The translations under genes and the position numbers were made by a program. This document shows, piece by piece, positions 23,248 through 33,909 of a stretch of 64,000 nt of DNA; position 1 is the first letter of the stretch, and each line of letters opens with the position of its first letter. Under the pieces are notes generated by a model. It was not told where the DNA came from. It did no database searches and was given only the letters and a program-made list of their open reading frames with translations. Source of the DNA: Hyperoodon ampullatus (Eukaryota > Chordata > Mammalia > Artiodactyla > Ziphiidae); NCBI GenBank assembly GCA_949752795.1, contig OX457061.1:31810425-31874424 (forward strand). Reading direction: 5' to 3'.

Positions 23248-24236
23248 TCTCTAGACATATCATCAGAAAATGGAAACAGTTGTATGTATATATTTATAAT
23301 AGTTTCATTCTCTTACATTTGAGTAGGATTGTTTAAAAGTACTGGATTTTAAAACTTTCCCTTCATAGAATCTGATTCTCTGCCATGGGAGAAAGTGCAT
23401 GTTCACTAACAAGCAATTTGCATCAAATTTGATAGCATTCAAACTGTTCAATTAACATTGAAAAAAGCAAGTAGAAAGACTTAACTTTATTGCTCATTGT
23501 CTTCTGTTTAGTTAGGACTAACCTGTCAGGGACCATAACACTATTTTGAAGTAGTTGGTTGCCTAAAACCTGCTGCAGATGGGGACGATGTTATGATCAT
23601 AAACATAGATTCCTCCAGTTTTTCCTTCCATCATGTAGTTTCTTGATCTTGTGTGAATTTTAAGTGCGTTTGTGTGAGAGTTGTCAGCACTTGCCTTCAT
23701 TCCTTACATGATTCTCAATGGGTTAACATTAGTGGATACACCAATACATGCTAATATGACATCTGACTTCCCCTTTTAATATTCTCTTTCTCACCAGATA
23801 ACTCTTTCTTGCTTCAAGAGTATTTTTTTACATCTCCTGAAAAAAAAAGAGAATGTTTATAAATACAAAAATGAAATAAGAATAACTCAATATTTTCAGA
23901 AAGTTTATCAATAAAAAGTCAAACCAGAAGCCTCTAAGATTTAAAATGAGCTTTAAAGCTATCTATGTAACATATTATTTTGACTGTATATATTGACATT
24001 TCCTTCGTATTGCACTATTGACTGTTCATTGAAGATGGGAGCATGTGTCAAGCAGATGTAGCAGAGACCTGCCTTGCATGGGTATTGTGTGCATGAGCTA
24101 AGGTAGCATGCTTGCTTTTGGTCACAGTTATGAGTGTTGACATATTGTCTTGAATTGTTTAAAAAAACTTCCACATAGAGCTATAACCTTCCTACCCAAT
24201 GGCGTACTTTCCATAAGTTTGTTCTCGCTTGCTCTC
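23248..24236. other. Unassigned non-coding DNA
   Basis: No gene, RNA or repeat that I can name. Confidence 0.45.

Positions 24237-24238
<2 letters not shown>

Positions 24239-24278
<40 letters not shown>
24239..24278. repeat. (AC)20 microsatellite
   Basis: An uninterrupted run of ac dinucleotides, about 20 units. It is probably length-polymorphic. Confidence 0.98.
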
Positions 24279-24280
<2 letters not shown>

Positions 24281-24649
24281 CAGAAAACTTTTCAGGTCTG
24301 CCCCAAAACAAGTTAAAATGGTAAAACAAGTTAAAATTCCAATGGCCTATGATGTGCTGAAATTTGAGCCTATGTTTTTATTTACAACCTTAAATTACAT
24401 TGAAACATATCTTAAAATGTATAGATCTGTGCATCTGTACAGAATTCCTGGACTTCACAAAATAGAATTTGAAAACTATGGGATCAGATCATCTCCAAGT
24501 TTCCTTTCAGTACTAGCTGTCTATGTTTATGGCTATTTTTCTGTAATCATATTACTTTCTCCATCTTCCCTTTAGTTTCTAATTATCTCTTTCTTCTCTT
24601 TTATCTTCAGTCTTCTTCTCTACTGTCTCCTTTCTATCAGAGAGCATAC

Positions 24650-24770
24650 ACATTTGAAATGTGGCTAGTGCAACTGAGGACTTAAATATTTAACTTTAAT
24701 TTTAATTAATTTACATTCAAATAGCCACATGGCTAGTCTCTACCATATTGGACACTGCAGATGTAGACTA
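24650..24770. mobile_element. Ancient hAT-like DNA transposon remnant
   Basis: The tract tttgaaatgtggctagtgca and its mirror aatagccacatggctagtct surround an AT-rich centre, an arrangement known from MER-type non-autonomous hAT elements. Exact family not resolved. Confidence 0.5.
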
Positions 24771-24939
24771 TATATGTGCCTACAAATTAATAATATAAAC
24801 CAATAGAAGAAATTCTAAAGGTCAGTAAACATATGAAAAGATGCTGAAGCAACCAGAAGTCAGGTACCAGTTTTCATTCTTCAGATTGACAAGAAACATA
24901 AATATTGGCAGTGTATGTTTTAGTGTGGGTGGAAGAAAA

Positions 24940-25440
24940 TGAGTTCTCTCTTATACTTTTGGTGGGAGAATAGTGATAGGGTCTTTCTGGAATCACTCCG
25001 TCGGTGTCTATCACCATTTAAACCATCCATACTCTTTTCTTTACAATTCCAATTTTGGGTATCTGGCTTGTGGGGATACTGGCACAGACCTGGAGAAGAA
25101 AGTCTATTCCAACACCATTTGTATTATTGAAAAAAGTGGAAATACTTAAATGCAGGACCACTTGGGCAATGCACTGCACATGTCCAGTAGATGCCTTTCA
25201 CTTTGTAGTTTCTATGAATGGTGCTCTCTGGGTGATGCTCTTTGGAAAGCCTAATACAATGTCAGAGCAGTTAAATTAGTTATGGTACATCTCATCCACA
25301 CTATGAAATATCATATCAGTAAAAAGAATGAAGTAGAGATATATGTCCTAGTGAGGACATATGCCAGTTAGACTTTTAATGAAAGATATCATTTGTAGAG
25401 CTACATGTGCAATAAAATCCACCTTATGCTTAACAAAAAC
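24940..25440 (+). repeat. L1ME-type LINE fragment
   Basis: Sense order of an old L1 tail: atacttttggtgggagaata, caccatttgtattattgaaa, gttatggtacatctcatcca cactatgaaatatcat, and tcctagtgaggacatatgcc. Strongly diverged. Confidence 0.5.
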
Positions 25441-25502
25441 AACAACCTTAAAAACAATCAAGAAAATTAAAATTATATGTGAGGAAATTTAGTATAAATT
25501 TG

Positions 25503-25745
25503 AAGAGTATAGGCGTTGAAGCCAGACGGCCTAAGATTGAGTCGTGTCTCTGACACCTGCTAGCTCTCTGTCCTTGTAAAATTTACTAAGCCCATCTGTG
25601 CATCAGTTTCCTCATCTGTAAAATGGGGATAACAGTAGTGTTTATCTCATAGGGTTGTTATGAGGATTAAATCAATTAATATATGAAAAGCTATTAGAAC
25701 AGTACAGGACATAGTAAGCAATATTGCTTACAATATTATTATTAG
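25503..25745 (+). repeat. MIR SINE, nearly full length
   Basis: Has gcgttgaagccagacggcct, gcatcagtttcctcatctgt aaaatggggataacagtagt, and catagggttgttatgaggat taaatcaattaatat. One of the best preserved MIRs here. Confidence 0.88.
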
Positions 25746-25749
25746 CATA

Positions 25750-26715
25750 ATATTACTACATACTTACAGGTACCCACCTGAATATCCATATAAATATATA
25801 GAGAAATATCGAGAAGAATACATACCAAATTGTTAACATTTCCCTCACCACAGAAAATTCTACTAGGCAGCACTGTTCTAGATCTTAATCTTTGGTTTTA
25901 TACTCTACATATACTTTTCCAAGACTGTTACTTGCCTTTTACAACTATTTTGTGATATAAATATTTAAAATTTTATGTAGTCTAACATGTTAATTTTTTC
26001 CTTATTTGTGCTTTGCTAAGAAAAGCTGTCTTACACCATGATCATAAAAATATTATTTTAAGTTTAGTTTATCTCTTTAAACCATCTGAAATTTAGCTTT
26101 GTGAAAGGTATAAAGTAGGGATCCGACAATATAATTTTTTTGTAAATATATAGATCTACATTTTTTTAGAAAAGAGAATTTTTCTTTAAAAAATTGAGAT
26201 GATGAGGTTACACTGGGAGTTTAATTCTGCACGTTAGCCTTTGGCTGTAGCTCAGAGGCAAATGCCCCATTTAATGGGGGCCCATGGCCACTAGTTCTCA
26301 TGGTCCCTTTTGCTCCCTGTCACCTCAGCGTGCCAGAGGGTGATTTAACTATGAGTGCCCATTTGTTTCTCTTATAGGAGAGAACTGCTTCTTAGTCTCT
26401 TGTTTCTATTAAAACTGAGAATACCAAAATAGACCAAAAAATATGCATGCCTGGTCCTTCTTAAACCAAGCCTACTTTTCTCATTTAGATTGCTGCATGG
26501 CTCTTGAAAGCATCTGAATTTGTGATCCACTGATTTGTGTATCTATGATCTGTGTTCATGTGCCTAGATTATATCCTTAAATTAACACGATGTTATAGGA
26601 TATTTTCTATACTCTGGAATAATTGATGTAATTGCTCTGTAAATATAATCTATTAAAATTTTTTTTCAACCTACTTAAAAATCACATGCTTGAAGTCCCA
26701 TTTAAAGAATAATAT
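25750..26715. other. Unassigned non-coding DNA
   Basis: 25960-26170 may be antisense L1-derived (taacatgttaattttttcct). No gene seen. Confidence 0.4.
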
Positions 26716-26719
26716 CAGT

Positions 26720-26875
26720 GTTCATTGATAGCTTACTACCTACCCGATCCTCACGATAATCAGTGAGTAGCTGTAAATTAAGAAGCTGAATCACAGAGAG
26801 GTGGAATAATTTGGCACAGCCAGGAGGGTGGAGTCAGGATTTGAATCCTGGTACTGATACCCCAGAGCACAGCCC
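26720..26875 (-). repeat. MIR SINE, antisense
   Basis: Reads agaagctgaatcacagagag gtggaataatttggcacagc, then ggagtcaggatttgaatcct. The antisense MIR core. Confidence 0.75.
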
Positions 26876-27296
26876 AAACTCCAGAGTGATTATTTCATTT
26901 TTAAGGAAGGCAAATAAGAAAAAGAAAAAATTTTGAGGAAGGATAAATAATTTTCCTAGGTTTAATAATGACTGTTTTCCTAGATTTTCATCAGTTTTCT
27001 ATATTTTCCAATTTTTTGGTTGAAATTGTTATGTATGTTCTCTTAAGATGTTTGCTATCTCCTCAGCATCTATATTTATGTCTCCTATATTGTTTATAAC
27101 ATTGTTCATAGTAATCCATTCTTTATTCCCTATAATCCTACTGGCCCCAAATCTTTCTACTTTATCAATCTTTACAAAGAACACATTTTAATTTTTTACT
27201 AATATGATGTACTTTTAAAATATTTTTTATTTCATCATTTAAAAAATCTTCAATAATTCCTAATCATATTTCTTTTGTGTTATTTTGCTGCTTCTT

Positions 27297-28300
27297 TAAG
27301 ATTTCTTTTAACTGAGATATAATTGACATATTATTGAATAGTTTCAGGTGTACAACATAATGATTCAATATTTGTATATATTGTGAAATGATCACAATAT
27401 ATACAAGATTGTTTTTAACTGAGATATAATTGACATATTGTTGAATAGTTTCAGGTGTACAACATAATGATTCAATATTTGTATATATTGTGAAATGATC
27501 ACCACAGTAGTCTACTTCATAGTTAACATTGGTCCCCATAGATAGTCATAAGTGTTTTTTTCTTTTGATGAGGACTTTAAAGATCTCTTCCCTTAGCAGC
27601 TTTCAACTATGCAATACGGTATTATTAACCATAGTCACCACGCTGTATATTACATCCTCATGATTTGTTTATTTTGTAACCGGAAGTTTGTGCCTTTTGA
27701 CCCCCTTCACCCATTTTGCCTACCCCTACCCCCTACCTCTGGCAACCCCCAATCTGTTCTCTGTATCTGTGAGCTTGGTTTTGTTTGTTTTTTTTCTTTT
27801 TTAGATTTCACATATAAATGAGATCATATGATATTTGTCTTTCTCTGTCTGACTTATTTCACTTCATATGCCCTCATGGTCCATCCATGTAGTCATAAAT
27901 GGCAAGATTTCATTTTTTATGACTGAATAGTATTCCACTGTGTGTAGGTATGTGTATGTGTGTGTATATATATACCACATCACTTCTTCATTCATTCATT
28001 CATCAGTGGACACTTAGGTTGTTTCCATATCTTGGCTGTTGTAAATAATGCTGCAATGAATACAGGGATGCATATATATTTTCAAATTAGTGTTTTTGTT
28101 TTCTTCACGTAAATACCCAGATGTGAAATCACTGGATCATTTAGTAGTTCTATTGTAAATTTCTTGAGGAACCCCCATACTGCTTTCCATTGTGGCTGCA
28201 CCAATTTACATTACCACCAATGGTGCACAAGGGTTCCCTTTTTCCACATCCTCGCCAACACTTGTTATTTCTTGTCTTTAAGACTCTTGAGTGAAAGTAT
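27297..28300 (-). repeat. Old L1 (L1M-type) 3' end, antisense
   Basis: The 3' UTR and the end of ORF2 in antisense: ttgacatattattgaatagt, tctggcaacccccaatctgt, gactgaatagtattccactg, ggacacttaggttgtttcca, ttgaggaacccccatactgc. The element carries a local duplication near its 3' end. Confidence 0.85.
27306..27502. repeat. 107-bp-period direct duplication with a hairpin at the join
   Basis: Copy 1 (27306-27395) and copy 2 (27413-27502) are 90 bases each with one visible difference (tattattg and tattgttg). The 17-base linker makes a perfect 12-bp inverted repeat with the end of copy 1: gtatatattgtg (27374-27385), loop aaatgat, cacaatatatac (27393-27404). Copy 2 lacks the right arm and continues as the L1 does elsewhere, so the hairpin arm is part of the rearrangement and not of the L1. 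Confidence 0.95.
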
Positions 28301-28509
28301 GGGTCATTTATTTTCAGTCTACCTTTCCTCTTGTAAGGAGTTTCATGGCTTTGCATTTCCTTATGAACACCACTTCAGCTTATATGTTTTCTCATGAAAG
28401 TTTCTGACTCATTTGTGCATTTAATTTTGTGTACTTCTTTAAAATAGCATTATATGAAGAGGTATTCTAAGTTTCCAAATGGATAGATTATTTTTTATTC
28501 TTCTTTGTT

Positions 28510-28905
28510 TTTGGCCTCTGTGGTAGAAAAAATGCCACAGATTCACCCAACCCTATTTCATCTCTCCTCTTTCCTGAGTGAATGGGAGCCTGTGCTCCCC
28601 GGGACCACATGACTAATTATGGCCAAAGAAATGTGAGCAGAAGCGACATGTGACACATCCGGGCTGACGCAATGAAAAGCCCTATTTCACTGCATAGTTC
28701 TTGGTCTTCTTGTACTCTTGAGTGGTAAAGAGGGAGGCCTTTGTGGGGATGGCAGAATCACAGGATGAAAGAATCTTTACTGGTGAGAAGGAGAAACAAC
28801 CTAGAATGAATTTTGTGTAAGAAATAAACTTTTGTTGTTTAGGGCCACTGAGATTTTGGGATTTCTACCTCAGCATAGACCTGGCCTAACCTGATGAGTA
28901 CAAAC
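28510..28905 (+). mobile_element. MLT1-like LTR, solitary
   Basis: Contains ccacatgactaattatggcc, ggatggcagaatcacaggat, and a 3' block with taagaaataaacttttgttg (a polyadenylation signal) and ggccactgagattttgggat. Related to the element at 16600. Class inferred from memory. Confidence 0.45.
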
Positions 28906-29394
28906 TATTATTATTGTTTCTGTCAACAGCCTCATAATCGTTAGTATTTCCTCCTACTAGTTAACTTGCCTGTGGTAGCAACACAGTCAAACAAAATATT
29001 CAGTATTGGGGAGACCCAACAGGAACTTCTCAGTACCATCAATTTACTGAAGTGGCTGTATTTGTGTCTCAGCCCTCTATGTGCAAATATGGTGTCCCCC
29101 ATTCATTCATTCATTCACATTTCCCAAGCCCCCTATCAGTATAACGTTTTGTGCTGAGGTCTCTCGATACCTTCCATGAATAAGAATGTACAATGGAAGA
29201 AAATGACAAGTGTTCCTGAAAGTTTTAAATAAGAACAAGTAGGGATGGCTCCAAGCAGATTCTCTTTCCAATATCTAGGGCCTATGGTTCCCAAAATTGC
29301 TTCATCACTCATCTCCCTCCCTTCCCCCATGATCATGGCTCATTATTGAATTTTCCTTATTTTGATCATTTCCATAATTAGCTCATGTTTTGTG

Positions 29395-29720
29395 GGTTTC
29401 ATTTTTAGATAGCAGCCCGACTGCCGCTTCTGATTTGTGCAGTTTTCACACATGCTATTGTTTGCAGATACGTTTTGGCCAGGACCTCATCTGATGAGCC
29501 ATTTGTTAGTTCTGATTGAGTAGGTCACTTGTGGGCTCAATTAACCACTTGCCCTTCATCTGATGGTGCAAGTGGCCAATTGCACCTACAATTAGCTAAT
29601 TAAGGGTTCGGTCATTTCCATAGGCAATTTTGCCTTTATCTAATTGTGGGGCTGCACCAGATTCCTTTCATCATTTGAGCATACACCAGCCAGTGTAGGC
29701 AGAAGATGATGACTCTTGAT
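29395..29720. promoter_or_regulatory. Candidate conserved enhancer-like element
   Basis: A repeat-free block with dense homeodomain-type motifs (ctcaattaacc, caattagctaattaaggg) and NK2-type ccacttg and caagtgg sites. The latter form a 15-bp imperfect inverted repeat, caattaaccacttgc at 29538-29552 and gcaagtggccaattg at 29568-29582 (two mismatches), around an E-box-like catctg. The function is inferred from composition only. Confidence 0.35.
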
Positions 29721-29786
29721 GAAGGTAAAGTAGCAACAAAGGAAATTAAAAATTTTTTTGTTATGTTTTTAATTTTGTCCTATGGT

Positions 29787-30100
29787 TTTTAAAAAATTTT
29801 TATTATGGTAAAATACACATAACATAAAATTTATCACCTGAACTATTTTTAAGTGTACAATTCAGTTGTAATAAATATATTCATAGTGTTGTACAAACAT
29901 CACCACCATCTAGCTCCATAAAACTTCCTCTTGTAAAACTGAAACTTTCCCCCATTAAACAATGGCTCAGTAGTTTCCATTCCCCTTTCCCCCAGCCCCT
30001 GGCAACCACCATTCTACTTTCTGTCCCTATGATTCTGACCCTTCTAAGTATCTCATATAAGTGGAATCATACAGTATTTATCTTTGTGACTGGCTTAGGC
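29787..30100 (-). repeat. Old L1 (L1MC/L1ME-type) 3' UTR, antisense
   Basis: Reads ttattatggtaaaatacaca taacataaaatttatcacct, then cccctggcaaccaccattct, then catataagtggaatcataca. This is a well-known 3' UTR order in old mammalian L1. Confidence 0.8.
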
Positions 30101-30114
30101 AATTTTGAAATTTT

Positions 30115-31215
30115 ATTCTTTAATGTGGTTGTCCAAGGTAGGCAAAATCCACAGATTAGAAGCCTAGAATTTTTTCTGTTCACATTAGAAAGATCTTTAT
30201 GTGAATGTTTTTAAAATATTTTGCTTAGTGGGTATTTATTAGTCTGAACGTGTTTAACAACACAAGGTTCGCCAATTCCTGGGTTGTGTGTGTGTGCACG
30301 TTCACATGGTGAGGGTTTATGTACATGAACTCATTCCAAGAATTTGGAGTCCTGACCTGAAAGAGCTGAAGGTACAGCAGAACCTCGTTCAGGCCCTCTA
30401 CAGAGAAATTGTAGGGAAAAAGAGAGCTCTGAACTCAAGAAGAGAAGGGGGAATTTATCACTTCTATCTTTTTGATAAATGCTTTACAAATGACTTTTAG
30501 CGGGTTGCATTGTTCATGCAAGAACAAGGAAGCAGAACTGGGAGGTACTTTTTTTTTCTTCTTCTTCTTTTTTATTTAATGCCAGGACAAAAGAACTGCA
30601 AGCATCTCAGAACCCCTCCTCTCTCTGTAATGCAAATTGAAAACCGTTGAGTTCTTCCCTTCTAGAAAATGACCAGGACATAGGCAACAATCACAGAAAG
30701 CACTTATTGTCCAGATTTCTCATCGTATATAATCTGTTGGAATCATAGCCACCCAGTCAGTTTCTATGGCCCATCTGTCAGGACATTGAAATTGCTTTAT
30801 TATACAGAACCCGCTCACAGATTCTGTGGATTCAGTGAGAAATATTTACCGAGTGTCATCTGAGCTCTCAGAGGTTCCATAAAACACTTAATTAACATAC
30901 AAAATCCACTTCAGCTAAGCCTGTACCTACTTCCTGAATATCAGTTACTGATTTGATTACTCCTGAGGCTCAGGTTGGTAAGGGGAGCAATCGTGGAAGC
31001 TACTAGAGAGCAAGCGAGAGGCAAAGCAAGGTGGGCAGCCTCTGACAGCTGCTGTTTTCTCCCCAGGGTGTTAGAGCTGGTGACATGTTCCACCAAAGAA
31101 TCACAGAAAAAAGGTCTGTGACACTTCTTTTGTTTGTTTCTTCATCTTTTTGCTTTGTTAGTAATAAGCAGGAACTCTGCCTTGCCTTGATGATCAGTTG
31201 TTTGTGTCATCATAT
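30115..31215. other. Unassigned DNA, low repeat density
   Basis: Contains a T-rich tract at 30549-30575. The block 30700-31060 is free of recognised repeats. No gene or RNA recognised. Confidence 0.4.
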
Positions 31216-31219
31216 CTGA

Positions 31220-31735
31220 CTTGCCTTATCTCTACCACTTAAAAGCTATGTTACCTTCAACAAGTTACTTAACCTCTCTGGGCCCTCCTTTTAAATTTTT
31301 CTAAAAAATTTTTTATTTTATTTATTTATTTATTTATTTTTGGCTATATTAGGTCTTTGTTGCTGTGCGTGGGCTTTCTCTAGTTGCAGCGAGTGGGGGC
31401 TGCTCTTCGTTGCGGTGCGCGGGATTCTTATTGCAGTGGCTTCTCTTGTTGCAGAGCATGGGCTCTAGACGCATGGGCTTCAGTAGTTGTGGCACTCGGG
31501 CTCAGTAGTTGTGGCTTGCGGGCTCTAGAGCTCAGGTTCAGTAGTTGTGGCACACGGGCTTAGTTGCTCCATGGCATGTGGGATCTTCCTGAATCAGGAC
31601 TCAAGCCCATGTCCCCTGCATTGGCAGACAGATTCTTAACCACTGCTCCACCAGGGAAGCCAGGCCCTTGTTAAAGATGATAAAATCTCCCTCATGGAGT
31701 TACTGTGATGATTAAATGAGATAATGTGTGATTAG
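31220..31735 (+). repeat. MIR SINE split by a younger SINE
   Basis: The left part (31220-31295) has accttcaacaagttacttaa cctctctgggcc. After the SINE, the MIR resumes with gataaaatctccctcatgga, then gatgattaaatgagataatg. The break lies within the MIR core. Confidence 0.75.
31281..31676 (-). mobile_element. CHR-type SINE (long form) in a MIR
   Basis: The body covers about 31296-31661, antisense: T-rich tail, ttggctatattaggtctttg, an expanded middle with four cagtagttgtgg-type blocks, and the head complement ccaccagggaagcc. Flanks ggccctccttttaaa (31281-31295) and ggcccttgttaaag (31663-31676) look like an eroded target duplication. Confidence 0.88.
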
Positions 31736-31739
31736 ATGG

Positions 31740-32460
31740 AATTTCTTCCAGCATTGTCAGGCCACGGAGGGCTAGAGACTAGCCCCTTAAGATCAAGGAT
31801 TATTGCTCAGCATGTAACAAAGTAATTTGCATAGAGTAGGTGCTGGAAACATAATTGTTGATTGATATTAATGGGGTTATATCAGCAATAGTAATTATGG
31901 TTCTATAGCTTTGGGCCTTTTCTATGCACATGACCTCATCTCTGTGTAATTACTTTTCCAGGGTTTATGGCAATTTCCACGTGTATCTCCTCCCTGGTGC
32001 CATATTTGCTGCCCTGTCTCCAGCAGGGCATTTGCTCAGTGCCACTAGCAATAAGCCAAGAACTCCTAACACTGAATAGGTCCTGGAGCCTGTGAGATAT
32101 TTTAGGACAAGGTAGAGAAGAAGGCCTCTGTCCCTGCTCTGTGTCACATTCCATTCCGGGGGTCCCCGTGCAGGACTGCGTGAGACGTGATGTTTCATAG
32201 ACTTTTATGAAGGCAATTCATTAGGTGTTTCCTTCAGTCTCTTTGTGCCATGGGACTCAGATATGATGAACCCTGTGCTTGGAAATGACTCCAGAAGCCA
32301 TCACACCAGTCTCAGAATGATGGTACCCATCGGGCAGCTCCTCCTTCCCTGAGTTCTCTCGCTCAGACCCTGGGGCAAAAAGGCATGTGGCTGGCCGGCC
32401 TCATACTCATCAGACACATCCGACGTGTCTGAATCCACATTTAGGCTCAGGCTGAGACCC
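31740..32460. other. Unassigned non-coding DNA
   Basis: 31790-31900 may be MIR or L2 tail (gagtaggtgctggaaacata). No gene or RNA recognised. Confidence 0.4.
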
Positions 32461-32464
32461 TGTT

Positions 32465-32471
32465 ATCTATC

Positions 32472-32516
<45 letters not shown>
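32465..32516. repeat. (CTAT)n tetranucleotide microsatellite
   Basis: About 12 consecutive ctat/tatc units with one early interruption (atcatc). Expected to be highly length-variable. Confidence 0.97.
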
Positions 32517-32519
32517 AAG

Positions 32520-33838
32520 CTCCCACAGTGTTTGGTGCACAGTGGAAATGTTAAAATGTAGATCTTTCCTTGTCCTGGAAACCACATCATACACTGAGAT
32601 CATGGATTGTTTTTCAGATTTCCAAATCATTTCTTGCTCTCAGATATAGGGGAATTCTCAAACTAAGGTGTTTTGGATCGTGATGAAGGAGTCAGTTTTT
32701 CATGCTCCACTACTGTAATTCCTAGTTCTAGGAAGGCCTAGGATGAGCTTGGACTTAGGAGTGTATTGTTTAAAAACCTTTCTTCCTGAAGACACGATCG
32801 GTCCTCAGTAGTTTCCCTGATGTCCTTTGATGTCTCAAACAAGATGACCATAGTCACAGTTTCACGCAGTTTAGGCTCAGTTTGGCTGAAGTAATGCTTG
32901 ACGCCTTGGCGGTTGACAACAGAAAAGGCTGTTTCTTGCAGGCTTGTCCGTCGTGGGTTGGCTTTGACTCCACGTCCTCCTCATGCCCAGATGCAGGATG
33001 ATGGAGTAAGACCCACAAAGTATAGAGACCCGTCCTGCCATTGATCAAAAGCCATCCAGTTTTTTTAAGCAGGAGAATAGCATTGTGAAGCCTGGGCTTG
33101 AAGTGATCACTCTGATGCCAGGATGGAAAGAATATGAATGGAAGAGGAAGAAACTGGTTGCAGTGGAACCAATCACAAGGCATGTGCCAAGGGTGACGGG
33201 CAGAATATGTAAGAAAAGTACCTACTGAAAGTTGTTTCCAGCGTGATGGAGCTACTGGGCTCAGAGAGGAGAGAACTTGCACCCTTACTTCCAGTCTATC
33301 AAAAAGAGAGAAAAGGCCGGCCAGATTAGTGACCAGTTGCCGTAGTGACGGGCCGGCTCCTGGAATGCACAGTGAATGCAGGGCACAACACAGAAACCCA
33401 ACAAAGCCTTCTGGCTTGTGGAAAATGACCCGCCGCCCCAGAAATACCTTCAGGTTCTTGGAGAGAATGCATTGTTGCCAGCCTGGGGCCTGTAGCGGGG
33501 CTTTAGAATCTTAGCAAATTAATGTTTGTCTCCTTGCACCTGTCAGTGGCCCAGTAATGTCCTCCTAATCTCCCAGTCTCATTTGTCCCAGGGTTTTGCT
33601 CTCCATCGGATGAACAACTGGCAGCTTAGGCAATTATGGTGGAGAGGCGCCCTCTTCGAAATATGTACAAGGGCCTTATTTTCAGGAAGCTGCCGGGGTC
33701 ATCGCCTGAGGGGATATTTTTGGCCAGCCACCTCCCTGAGGTCACTGTTTGTAGATACATCCATTGAAATTGTAAGAGCAAGGCCATGACTTAGGAGGGG
33801 GGAGCTGAGGGGACTTCGGTATTTAAATGGGCCCTTTG

Positions 33839-33840
<2 letters not shown>
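32520..33840. other. Mostly unassigned DNA; possible antisense L2 at 33050-33190
   Basis: 33050-33190 has gaatagcattgtgaagcctg, then tgatcactctgatgccagga, consistent with antisense L2. 33310-33840 is richer in G+C than its surroundings, is repeat-free and has gcctgaggggatatttttgg. It may hold conserved non-coding sequence. A 142-codon minus-strand frame (32854-33282) has no support. Confidence 0.4.

Positions 33841-33841
<1 letters not shown>

Positions 33842-33906
<65 letters not shown>
33842..33906. repeat. (TC)n microsatellite
   Basis: About 32 uninterrupted ct units. A homopurine-homopyrimidine mirror tract of this length can adopt triplex H-DNA. The minus-strand frames encoding alternating Glu-Arg here are artefacts. 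Confidence 0.98.

Positions 33907-33909
<3 letters not shown>

Noticed and set aside
31296..31661. CRISPR-like or satellite array from repeated cagtagttgtgg blocks
   Set aside because: Spacing is irregular and the same blocks occur in other long-form SINEs. They are part of the SINE body.
32854..33282. 142-codon open frame, - strand
   Set aside because: It overlaps L2-like sequence and has no recognisable domain.
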